NCBI RefSeq assembly: GCF_900107705.1
Contig: NZ_FNRE01000001.1
Coordinates: 124,001-188,000, forward strand
Length of the DNA stretch: 64,000 bases
From: Prevotella sp. tc2-28
Lineage (GTDB): Bacteria > Bacteroidota > Bacteroidia > Bacteroidales > Bacteroidaceae
Direction: 5' to 3'
A program made the position numbers and the translations under genes. Below the pieces are notes generated by a model, which saw nothing but the letters and a program-made list of their open reading frames with translations, was not told where the DNA came from and made no database searches. This document shows positions 26,296 to 32,543 of this stretch, piece after piece (position 1 is the first letter of the stretch; the number at the start of each line of letters is the position of its first letter).

Positions 26296-26949
26296 TTATT
26301 TTATCTTTTTTATTTCTGCTATGATTGCATTGAAGGGTTCCTCCAGTGCCATATATTGGTACATATCGAGCGGGTAGATGGTGGTGTATCGTTTGATGAT
26401 GACACTCTGCTTGATTCTGGGCAACACCTTACCAATCCGATTCAGATCCTTGATAATTTTATCCCTCATCTCCAATTCTTTCGCCTTACCTTCCGACACA
26501 TTAATACGGTTAGGCAGGAAGAGCAACTTTGCCTTGCTACGTTTTTTCACTACATTGGTAAATATACCCGTGGCGTCAATCGTGTCCACATCGAAGGCCA
26601 TAGGTACCACAATGAGGTCAGCAGCCTCAAACAACACACTCAGGTTGTTGTCGTTCAGGTTACCCGGACAGTCCACCACGATAACACCGTCCACCTTCTT
26701 CAGTTTCTTCACTACCGACTCCACCTTATCTTTTTCAAAGGTGTTCAGTTTGATCACTTCCCACGGAATAGGCCTCTCAGGGTCCTCTTTCACATCACGC
26801 TCCCTATGTCGCGAGAGCGACGCCTGCAGGTCAGCGTCAACAGCAGCCACAGGGAATTCCTGCTCAGCCAGATATTCCGTAAAATGAGCACACAACGTGG
26901 TTTTCCCCACCCCACCCTTGATGTTTGAGAACAAGATAAATTTGTTCAT
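26296..26949 (-). CDS. parA: ParA-family partition ATPase
   Basis: A 217-residue P-loop ATPase of the short ParA type (no N-terminal HTH). The deviant Walker A is NIKGGVGKTTLCAHF, with the signature Lys in KGGVGKTT. Walker A' is AAVDADLQASLS and Walker B IVVDCPGN. Short ParA proteins pair with ribbon-helix-helix partners, as here. No replication gene is next to it, so this is a cassette left in, or stabilising, a chromosomal island. The start is the ATG at 26949, just 6 bp inside the AT-rich repeat block. Confidence 0.9.
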   Translation of the reverse strand: MNKFILFSNIKGGVGKTTLCAHFTEYLAEQEFPVAAVDADLQASLSRHRERDVKEDPERPIPWEVIKLNTFEKDKVESVVKKLKKVDGVIVVDCPGNLNDNNLSVLFEAADLIVVPMAFDVDTIDATGIFTNVVKKRSKAKLLFLPNRINVSEGKAKELEMRDKIIKDLNRIGKVLPRIKQSVIIKRYTTIYPLDMYQYMALEEPFNAIIAEIKKIK

Positions 26950-26950
26950 A

Positions 26951-26979
26951 ACTTCTATTATATAATTATATATTTATAT
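26951..26979. repeat. AT-rich repeat block, upstream of ParA
   Basis: It contains ACTTCTATTATAT joined to the 23-bp AT sequence shared with 25857-25879, followed to 27010 by more TATTAATATA-type DNA. It overlaps the promoter region of the ParA operon, the usual place for an autoregulatory partition site. Confidence 0.65.
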
Positions 26980-27119
26980 TATAACTAACTATTATATATT
27001 AATATACTATTCTCGAGTGCAAATATAATGATTTTCTGCAAATTACGAATCTTTTACCTTGTAATTTTAATATCTTTTAGATAATTACGTATGTCAGTCG
27101 TTATCCTGATGTAATTTTT

Positions 27120-27182
27120 AGTCCGTCCCGACGGACTGCCAGTCCGCTCGGCTCGGACTGAGAGTCCGAAGCCTACGGACTC
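27120..27182. repeat. Three tandem AGTCCG/CGGACT hairpins
   Basis: Three inverted repeats with the same arms follow each other: AGTCCGTC-CC-GACGGACT (27120-27137), CAGTCCG/CGGACTG (27140-27160) and GAGTCCG/CGGACTC (27162-27182). They lie in a gene-free stretch (27015-27722) between the ParA operon and the DUF4160 cassette. Loops differ while arms are conserved, so pairing rather than sequence seems to be kept. Confidence 0.75.
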
Positions 27183-27306
27183 CTGGCTACCATTAATACC
27201 CAAACTTGTTCCCTCATAACCTTGGGTTATTTTGCAATAAGCATCCCTTATTGATTAATAAGTGTTCCTTATTCGCACTAGAAAAAAAAATAGTTTTTCA
27301 ATTTTA

Positions 27307-27538
27307 CCCTCCCTTCCTCCCTTTTTCGCTCGGAACCCCTTTATTTACTGGGGTTCACGGACGGGAGGGAAAACAAACATCCCTCCCGTCTCCCTCCCGT
27401 CCAGGGTCCCAAGTTTTCGAAATGGGAGGGAGCGAACCCTAAAAAGGGAGGGTAACGGGAGGGACATTCATTTCCCCTCCCGTGCCTCAAACGCCCTGTA
27501 CATCGGCATTTGAGAGGGATGACGGGAGGAAGGGAGGG
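27307..27538. repeat. GGGAGGG/CCCTCCC cluster with G-quadruplex motifs on both strands
   Basis: Within 230 bp there are at least nine GGGAGGG-type runs in both orientations. Canonical four-run motifs occur at 27446-27463 (GGGAGGGTAACGGGAGGG, plus strand), 27515-27538 (plus) and 27381-27398 (minus strand, GGGAGGG-AGAC-GGGAGGG). Opposing copies could also pair as hairpins. No gene is visible in this stretch. Confidence 0.7.
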
Positions 27539-27555
27539 TAAAATCGCAATTCCTA

Positions 27556-27633
27556 TTTCTCCGAAAGTAATTTTCGTTACTTTTGGAGAAATTAATTTTC
27601 TATTCGGAGTAATTGAAATTACTTTCGGAGAAA
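27556..27633. repeat. Nested inverted repeats around TTTCTCCGAAAGTAATTT
   Basis: An 18-bp perfect inverted repeat (27556-27573 and 27616-27633) encloses two partial copies (TTACTTTTGGAGAAA near 27577 and CGGAGTAATT near 27605). Several alternative hairpins are therefore possible. It lies directly upstream of the left 33-bp direct repeat. Confidence 0.65.
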
Positions 27634-27639
27634 CTCAAG

Positions 27640-27671
27640 AAGCAAGATTTCCACCTTTTTCTTGCTTTTTT
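27640..27671 (+). terminator. Terminator-like hairpin at the left cassette border
   Basis: AAGCAAGA (27640-27647) pairs with TCTTGCTT (27660-27667), followed by a T run to 27671. It overlaps the left direct repeat and would block read-through into the cassette. Confidence 0.5.
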
Positions 27672-27676
27672 CGGAA
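27644..27676 (+). repeat. 33-bp direct repeat, left copy of cassette border
   Basis: AAGATTTCCACCT, 2 bp, then TTCTTGCTTTTTTCGGAA; identical to 28255-28287 except for the 2 central bases, 611 bp away. Read on the minus strand this copy would encode FRKKQEKGGNLAS and a stop, an alternative C-terminus for the metallo-beta-lactamase gene. The right copy codes the present C-terminus. Confidence 0.8.
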
Positions 27677-27692
27677 ATAATCCCTATCTTTG
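27662..27692 (+). promoter_or_regulatory. Promoter of the DUF4160/DUF2442 cassette
   Basis: TTG (27662-27664), 20-bp spacer and TATCTTTG (27685-27692) fit the consensus. The -33 part lies in the left direct repeat, the -7 part just inside the cassette. Confidence 0.65.
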
Positions 27693-27722
27693 CCTGCGTA
27701 AAGAGCAATTATAATATCGACA

Positions 27723-27917
27723 ATGCCTAAGATACTGCTGTATATCACTGCAAAAATAATCTGGCAATTTCTGTTCTGGAACACAGATTATAATGAGAAT
27801 CGTGCCCATGTGCATGTTGGTAAACGCGGAACTGAGCATTTGTGTAAGAATAGAGATGTACAAGAAAGAAGGATATTGGGATGTGAAGCCAAAGATCAAA
27901 AGGTTATCATTTCCTAA
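27723..27917 (+). pseudogene. DUF4160-like gene, truncated by an internal deletion
   Basis: The first 42 residues (MPKILLYITAKIIWQFLFW, then NENRAHVHVGKRGTEHLCK) resemble the start of DUF4160 proteins, including the His-x-His in RAHVHV. From residue 43 the frame runs out of phase through the DUF2442 gene and stops at 27917, so about 40 residues of the usual domain are missing. The junction lies near 27850. A deletion that fused the front of DUF4160 to the start of DUF2442 explains this. DUF4160-DUF2442 pairs are suspected toxin-antitoxin-like modules, but that is not established. Confidence 0.55.
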
Positions 27918-28125
27918 ACGTGGAAAATTTCAGGTGGACTTGCAAGACGGACGTTCTGTAACGATGCCCATTTCTGCTTTCCCGTCTTTGAAAAGGGTGC
28001 CTGCCAAAGAACGTGAGCACTGGTATCTCATGGGTGGAGGCGTAACGTGGGATTCCTGTTCTGAGGTTATCCATATTGAGCAAATTTTGGGCAACCACCA
28101 GAATTTTTCCCACGAAAATGCATAA
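27856..28125 (+). CDS. DUF2442-domain protein
   Basis: An 89-residue protein starting at ATG 27856 (MYKKEGYWDVKPKIKRL). The DUF2442 pattern is clear: FQVDLQDGRSVTMPISAFPSL, then AKEREHWYLMGGGVTWD and a final helix VIHIEQIL. Its function is unknown; the domain often accompanies DUF4160 or other small proteins. The frame is open 63 bp further upstream, but that part lies in the DUF4160 remnant. It is convergent with the metallo-beta-lactamase gene. Confidence 0.8.
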   Translation: MYKKEGYWDVKPKIKRLSFPKRGKFQVDLQDGRSVTMPISAFPSLKRVPAKEREHWYLMGGGVTWDSCSEVIHIEQILGNHQNFSHENA

Positions 28126-28239
28126 GCTATTTTTCTCTTTATGAAAAAAGCGAAACAGGACCAGTACCTGCGTCTCAAGAATAACCGTCTACGGCCTGAG
28201 TGGAGAGAAAAAAACACATTACATCAGAATAGCTGTCAA

Positions 28240-29556
28240 TCAGGTGGGAATCGAAAGATTTCCACCTGATTCTTGCTTTTTTCGGAATGTCCCTATAGAA
28301 TCCGAAACACTCGATGATATTGGTGAAATACTGTCACCATCATTCAGCACAACAATGGGCCACTCGTCACAGAACAACTGGGCAAAACCTTCAGGGTTGT
28401 CCGTATGGATAGGTATAATTGCCTTGGGATGTAGCAGACGGAAGACCTCTCGCAGAGTATTCATGTCGCAATGACCACTGGTGTGCTTATATAGGAACCT
28501 TTCACCAAGAGACTTCGCTAGATTCTCGTTGTATGCAGCTTTGCTCTTGTCAACATATCCTTTCCACATTGACAGGTACGTTTGCTTTTCTCCAGGAATG
28601 TTGGCAATGAACTTGTCGAATCGAGGGTTAGAACGAGCTATCAGCACATAGCCTTTGTCGCCAATATATTCCTTGAATTTGTCGTTCATCCAAAACTCTC
28701 CGTTCTCGATGGTAAGGACAAAAGGCTTGTCTGTCTCCTTGAATTTATACAGCTTTGACTTCCCCCAGATTGGATCCCGCAGAGCCACTTTATCCATCAT
28801 ACGCTTTTGGTACTCATCTATGATGAAAACACGGCCCGCATTTCTTGCTGCATGGTAAAGGCCGAATAGCCGGTCAATGTTCGTCGACGAAACGTAAACA
28901 ACGTTGCCTTTGTTCTTGGCAAACAATTCTTGACACTCCATCTGCAAGTCTTGTTCAGACAGACTTGCTGCATCAGGACGAGCGACGTTGGTAGCCTCGC
29001 AGACTACATAATCCACTTCACCAATAAACTTTTTGATGACTTCGGGCAATTTGCTACTCCTGAAGCCATGAGTACGGAAATCACCTGTGTGGAAGACGCT
29101 CAGCCCCTTGATACCAATCTTGAAAGCATAAGCATCAAATGCAGAATGGTCAACGGTGACAGGCATGATTTCCATATCTCCCCATTCAAAAGGTTTGCCC
29201 GGCTCAAAGGTCTTAACTGTCTGCAGACGATCCAACATCTCTTGATGAACACCATTAACCGTTTTGAGATAATCAGACAGTTCTATCTGAATGCCTCTTC
29301 CAACCTTGCCCATAAATATCGGTAAGTCTTTTGGCAGCATCGTAATACAGCCTATATGGTCACCATGATAGTGGGTAATGAGCAGTGCACTCTTTGAGAT
29401 GTCACCTTTTGTAAGACCTTCAACCTCTAGATTGCCTGACTTCTGTCCTCCAGGCAATTCTTCGCCATAGTCTACGAATAAGCGGTAGCCGTTATACTCG
29501 TATTCTGTAACGCACCCACCAATTTGATGTGTGCCTCGATGTACTCTAATTATCAT
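28240..29556 (-). CDS. Metallo-beta-lactamase-fold hydrolase, RNase J/beta-CASP-like
   Basis: A 438-residue protein. The N-terminal domain has the metal motif THYHGDHIG (about residues 81-89), a His in TVDHSAFDAY and the Asp of FHTGDFRTHG. The middle is a beta-CASP-like insert (NVVYVSSTNIDRLFGLYHAAR). The C-terminal part has YKHTSGHCDMNTLREVFRLL and PKAIIPIHTDNPE, as in RNase J-type nucleases. It is probably a cytoplasmic nuclease or phosphodiesterase. Its start overlaps the stop of the RecB-like gene by 4 bp. The last codons lie in the right 33-bp direct repeat, so its C-terminus appears to have been exchanged. Confidence 0.82.
   Translation of the reverse strand: MIIRVHRGTHQIGGCVTEYEYNGYRLFVDYGEELPGGQKSGNLEVEGLTKGDISKSALLITHYHGDHIGCITMLPKDLPIFMGKVGRGIQIELSDYLKTVNGVHQEMLDRLQTVKTFEPGKPFEWGDMEIMPVTVDHSAFDAYAFKIGIKGLSVFHTGDFRTHGFRSSKLPEVIKKFIGEVDYVVCEATNVARPDAASLSEQDLQMECQELFAKNKGNVVYVSSTNIDRLFGLYHAARNAGRVFIIDEYQKRMMDKVALRDPIWGKSKLYKFKETDKPFVLTIENGEFWMNDKFKEYIGDKGYVLIARSNPRFDKFIANIPGEKQTYLSMWKGYVDKSKAAYNENLAKSLGERFLYKHTSGHCDMNTLREVFRLLHPKAIIPIHTDNPEGFAQLFCDEWPIVVLNDGDSISPISSSVSDSIGTFRKKQESGGNLSIPT
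28241..28282 (+). terminator. Hairpin with GAAA loop and T run behind DUF2442
   Basis: CAGGTGGGAATC (28241-28252) pairs with GATTTCCACCTG (28257-28268) over 12 bp with one G-T pair and a GAAA loop. A T run follows at 28277-28282. It ends the plus-strand cassette and overlaps the stop codon region of the convergent gene. Confidence 0.6.
28255..28287 (+). repeat. 33-bp direct repeat, right copy of cassette border
   Basis: Matches 27644-27676 at 31 of 33 positions and a CCCTAT follows in both. It is coding (minus strand) for the FRKKQESGGNL end of the metallo-beta-lactamase-fold protein. Confidence 0.8.
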
Positions 29557-30437
29557 AAGCTTTCGTATTTCTGTACGACATCTTTAATGTTAGAATGTAA
29601 TTCCTTACACACTTCCTGAATAACTTCAATAGCAGAATTCCTTCGTTGATGTTTCTTTGTATATGTTTGTTCAATGGACAAATAGACATAATCACAAACG
29701 GATAAAGGTATAATTTCTGTGCGCGCAATTCCTATTTTCTTCATTATTCGAAGTACTTTACTATAATATTCAACTAATATAGGTTGAAGTTTTTCTCCCT
29801 TGATTTTTGCTGCTTCTTTAAGGAACTTATCATAGCTATCCATCTGTTTAAGAATCTCTGCCTTTTTATTACCTGACGGTTTTAATCGGGAATCATCTAT
29901 CAGTTTAAGTTCCTCAAAACATATCATTCCTTCTTCTGAGAGCTTAACCAAGTCTATCCTTATTTCGGTCCCGTCATCTAAACTTAATGCAAATTCAGTA
30001 TCTATATATAATTTGTCGTTTAGATACATCTGAGATTGAACATATTTTTCACTTGAGTAGTTTTTCCCATTCTTCTCTTCACCGGCAATGCATGCTAAAT
30101 TCTTCTTGTTTTCTTCTACACGTTTCTTTATTGTTTGAATTCTACAAAGGATTTCCTCAGGCTTGAGTGTCACATTGCCATATTTAATGTTCAATAAATC
30201 ACATGACGCTTTTTCATATCCAAGATAATAATTGTGAATATCTGCTTCAATTGATCCGTCTTTGTAACTGAGGCTCATAATAGAGGCTCCACGGTAATAA
30301 ACATTTATTCTATTATTCTTTCTGATATTGCAGTACAAATCACTATCATCTATCAGCTTTCTCCACCATAAAGGTTTCTTTGACAAAAGAACAAACAATG
30401 GCGCATCTTCGTTCAATTTAAAATAGCTCTTTTTCAT
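29553..30437 (-). CDS. Putative PD-(D/E)XK (RecB-like) nuclease of an accessory system
   Basis: A 294-residue protein from ATG 30437 (MKKSYFKLNEDAPLF). Residues about 150-230 have the order of motifs of RecB-type nucleases: a Glu in YIDTEFAL, the Asp of EIRIDLV, the ExK of CFEELKLID and the QxxxY of LKQMDSYDKFL. The rest is not recognised; residues about 1-130 are Lys/Asn-rich. Its AT content is higher than that of the flanking core genes, which suggests transfer. It overlaps the beta-CASP-like gene by 4 bp, so the two proteins are made together. The nuclease call rests on motif spacing only. Confidence 0.6.
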   Translation of the reverse strand: MKKSYFKLNEDAPLFVLLSKKPLWWRKLIDDSDLYCNIRKNNRINVYYRGASIMSLSYKDGSIEADIHNYYLGYEKASCDLLNIKYGNVTLKPEEILCRIQTIKKRVEENKKNLACIAGEEKNGKNYSSEKYVQSQMYLNDKLYIDTEFALSLDDGTEIRIDLVKLSEEGMICFEELKLIDDSRLKPSGNKKAEILKQMDSYDKFLKEAAKIKGEKLQPILVEYYSKVLRIMKKIGIARTEIIPLSVCDYVYLSIEQTYTKKHQRRNSAIEVIQEVCKELHSNIKDVVQKYESL

Positions 30438-30456
30438 ATATGATATATTTTTGTTT

Positions 30457-30633
30457 CTATTTTGTAAATTTGACTTCCCCGTGTTCACCATAGACATAGG
30501 TTGTAGCACCTTGTTTCACAGTTACAGTATTCGATGTATAACCAATAAGATTACCTGTTTTATTGAACATAAAACTGTCAGTTTCGCTGTAAACCATGAC
30601 ATTAGTGCCTTGCTGTTTTGCCATTCCTATCAT
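30457..30633 (-). CDS. 58-residue beta-rich protein of unknown function
   Basis: A short frame from ATG 30633 (or the in-frame ATG at 30624) to TAG at 30457-30459. It reads MIGMAKQQGTNVMVYSETDS, then FMFNKTGNLIGYTSNTV and VKQGATTYVYGEHGEVKFTK. It alternates polar and hydrophobic residues in five or so short strands, with no membrane segment. A promoter box lies 45 bp upstream and the RecB-like gene starts 19 bp downstream, so it is the first gene of the nuclease operon. No family is recognised. Confidence 0.6.
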   Translation of the reverse strand: MIGMAKQQGTNVMVYSETDSFMFNKTGNLIGYTSNTVTVKQGATTYVYGEHGEVKFTK

Positions 30634-30677
30634 ACATATCTACACTAAGTTTGTGCCGTGCGCAACTTCTATGTTTG

Positions 30678-30685
30678 CAAATATA
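30678..30685 (-). promoter_or_regulatory. -7 promoter box of the small protein-nuclease operon
   Basis: TATATTTG on the minus strand lies 44 bp before the ATG at 30633, between the SLOG gene and this operon. No clear -33 element. Confidence 0.5.
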
Positions 30686-30739
30686 CGAATAATCATAGAT
30701 TATTCATCAGTTTTTAATCATTTTTAGACAATTGAGGAA

Positions 30740-31105
30740 CTATATATTTATAACGACAACAGGTTTCTTTTGCCTGCGTGCTTCAGATATTGAATGAAAA
30801 GTGCCTCGAGAGTCTGCAGAAGGGAAAGCAACAACCTTAGAAGCCTCCTTTACTATCAGAGTATTACGACGAAGAGGAGCTTTTATTCCATATTTTGCGT
30901 TGTCAGGCAGGAATTCCATCAGAGGAATGTGATGACGGCCAGCAAAGAGTTTTGCATAAGTATCGATGCCTGTAGCACCACCAGAGACAATAAGTGAAAG
31001 ATCGCTAGGAGATACCTCCTGGAGAAGAATTTTCTCCCATTCCTTGTAACTTAGACTTGGTTTTCTTGTACCAACTATTGCCAATTTTGTTTTCAAACTA
31101 TCCAT
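30740..31105 (-). CDS. SLOG-superfamily (DprA/LOG-like) nucleotide-sensing protein
   Basis: A 121-residue Rossmann-like protein. The motifs LAIVGTRKPSLSY, LIVSGGATGIDTYAKLFAG, LRRNTLIVKEASKVVAFPS and SRGTFHSISEARRQKKPVVVI follow the SLOG/DprA plan, including the GGATGID loop and the RN..I motif. SLOG domains bind nucleotides or nucleic acids and occur in several defence systems as sensors. Here it stands alone, without the winged helix of DprA. It lies upstream of the RecB-like/beta-CASP operon on the same strand. Confidence 0.8.
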   Translation of the reverse strand: MDSLKTKLAIVGTRKPSLSYKEWEKILLQEVSPSDLSLIVSGGATGIDTYAKLFAGRHHIPLMEFLPDNAKYGIKAPLRRNTLIVKEASKVVAFPSADSRGTFHSISEARRQKKPVVVINI

Positions 31106-31135
31106 ATCAAATCTCTATTTGGTTATAATTTGATA
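31105..31135. promoter_or_regulatory. Operator-like inverted repeat at the SLOG gene start
   Basis: TATCAAAT (31105-31112) and ATTTGATA (31128-31135) form a perfect 8-bp inverted repeat with a 15-bp spacer. It touches the start codon of the SLOG gene and would suit a dimeric repressor. Confidence 0.5.
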
Positions 31136-31293
31136 CGAAGAACTACACGTACCTAAATGCGATTTCATTATTTAAGATCAAGAATTTATGATTAATTAAC
31201 ATTGATAGATATGAAATAATAAATCCGCAAAAACAACAATCGGATAACTTTTAAACACACCATGATCTGCTCCCCAAAGATGAGAATAGGAAA

Positions 31294-31324
31294 GGAGCGC
31301 AAGGATTGATTCCCTTTGCGCTCC
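31294..31324. terminator. Terminator-like hairpin in the 31.1-31.65 kb gap
   Basis: GGAGCGCAAGG pairs with CCTTTGCGCTCC across the ATTGATT loop. It stands downstream of the minus-strand HAD gene. The gap 31106-31653 otherwise holds no gene that I can support. Confidence 0.5.
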
Positions 31325-31545
31325 GTTATTTTGTTGTCACGGCAATGCACCTAGAGCTGCGCCTGTGGTCCAAGGCGAGAGAGCTCAAACCTCAAAACTC
31401 AAACCTATCGTCATCCTTCGTCCATACCTTATTAGAGTAAGAACCACCTCTGGCCAGAGTGGGAACATAAATAAATCACATCAGAATAGATAAAGTCCTT
31501 CTTCTTTGTTAACAGACTTATTCCTTTATTTTACCCATACCCTAT

Positions 31546-31621
31546 CCAAGTAGTACTTGGGGACTACCCAAGGTGATGGCAGCCTTTTGAGCTTGGCTAC
31601 ACCTTGGGTACACCTTGGGTA
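31546..31621. repeat. Nested inverted and tandem repeats (CACCTTGGGTA)
   Basis: The palindrome CCAAGTA-G-TACTTGG (31546-31560) is followed by TACCCAAGGTG (31565-31575) and two direct copies of its complement CACCTTGGGTA (31600-31610 and 31611-31621). It lies just behind the HAD gene and marks the right end of the accessory region. Confidence 0.7.
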
Positions 31622-31653
31622 GAGTATGTGAAATACACGACAAAAGTATAAAT

Positions 31654-32304
31654 CTACGAAATAGACCCACTGAGTTGTTTGATTTCCGGAAATAGTGTCC
31701 AGTCTTCATTATTATGCGGACAAAGTGTCTGCATGCCTAAGGCTTGGGCTGCTTTGATATTTGCCTCGCCATCGTCCACGAACAAGGTTTCCTCAGGCGT
31801 TGCCTGCTGACCTTCCAGCATCATGCGGAAAATCTTCTCATCGGGCTTCATCACGCCACACTGGTAACTCAGATACAGCTTATCGAAATAAAAACTGATA
31901 GCATGTCCATTGCCATCAAACGCTGGACTGTCTGCCCACATCATCATAAACGGATTCGTATTCGAGAGCAGGCACACCTTATACCCCTTCGCTCTCAGTC
32001 GCATGATGCAGTCGAGGTTCCGTTGTGGCACATAGTCGACATAGCCGTGCCAAGCCTCAAAACATTCCTGCAAGGTCACATCGCGACCAGTCATCTGGCA
32101 CATCGCAGCCCTAAACTCTTCCGTCGTAATACGCCCTGCCTCCAGGTCGGCAAATACACCTTGTTGCACAAAGGCATCCAGTCGCTGCCGTGCATCTCTT
32201 AAACCTATCTTCTCAAAATTTCTGATAGCACCCTCCAAACTTAGTGCCAGCACCACTCCCCCCAAATCAAATGCAATATTCTTTATCTTTTCCAGGTCCT
32301 TCAT
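31654..32304 (-). CDS. HAD-superfamily hydrolase, subfamily IA
   Basis: A 216-residue phosphatase-like protein. Motif I is IAFDLGGVVLAL (nucleophile Asp, with Gly in place of the second Asp as in YihX-like members). Motif II is CLLSNTN, motif III the Lys of GVMKPDEKIF and motif IV LFVDDGEANI. A helical cap lies at residues 20-85. It resembles YihX-type sugar-phosphate phosphatases. A promoter box is seen 65 bp upstream. Confidence 0.9.
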   Translation of the reverse strand: MKDLEKIKNIAFDLGGVVLALSLEGAIRNFEKIGLRDARQRLDAFVQQGVFADLEAGRITTEEFRAAMCQMTGRDVTLQECFEAWHGYVDYVPQRNLDCIMRLRAKGYKVCLLSNTNPFMMMWADSPAFDGNGHAISFYFDKLYLSYQCGVMKPDEKIFRMMLEGQQATPEETLFVDDGEANIKAAQALGMQTLCPHNNEDWTLFPEIKQLSGSIS

Positions 32305-32368
32305 ATGCTCTTAAAAAATCTGTCTCGGCAGGATGCCGTAATCTGTTTGCGTTTTCGTTTTCTGCGTA

Positions 32369-32376
32369 CAAAGATA
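32369..32376 (-). promoter_or_regulatory. -7 promoter box of the HAD gene
   Basis: TATCTTTG on the minus strand, 64 bp before the ATG at 32304. Confidence 0.5.
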
Positions 32377-32491
32377 CACATTTTTTCTGAAACGAAGAAG
32401 TAACGAGAGCAGAAATAAAACAAAAGTTATTATCACTGAAAACCAGTGCTTTTAAATGGTTTCTTTCGTGATAAAACGGGCTATAAAAACG

Positions 32492-32506
32492 AAACGTGCA
32501 CCGTTT
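32492..32506. promoter_or_regulatory. Inverted repeat upstream of susC, possible regulator site
   Basis: AAACG-TGCAC-CGTTT at 32492-32506 is a 5-bp inverted repeat about 40 bp upstream of the susC -7 box. It could bind the AraC-type regulator encoded at 46.1 kb or the LacI-type one at 56 kb; the sequence alone does not decide. Confidence 0.3.
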
Positions 32507-32543
32507 GATAACATTTTGAACATCGCTAAATAATAATAATGTT

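Noticed and set aside
26378..26928. Two long plus-strand frames opposite the ParA gene
   Set aside because: The minus-strand ParA has intact Walker motifs; the opposite frames have no recognisable features.
27206..27513. Short plus-strand frames in the GGGAGGG cluster
   Set aside because: They are made of low-complexity Pro/Ser/Gly codons from the repeat, with no promoter or protein pattern.
28141..28269. A 42-codon plus-strand frame starting MKKAKQDQYLRLKNNRLRPE behind DUF2442
   Set aside because: It runs through the terminator hairpin and the right direct repeat, has no promoter or start context and no recognisable similarity; its composition looks like chance coding in a repeat.
25605..31650. 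A complete integrative element or insertion sequence
   Set aside because: No integrase, transposase, relaxase or terminal inverted repeats of an insertion sequence are visible, so only an island with element scars is claimed.
31106..31653. A CRISPR array or further gene in the gap before the HAD gene
   Set aside because: Repeats there are too few and differently oriented to be CRISPR, and no open frame has a start, promoter and plausible protein. No CRISPR array is seen anywhere in the window.
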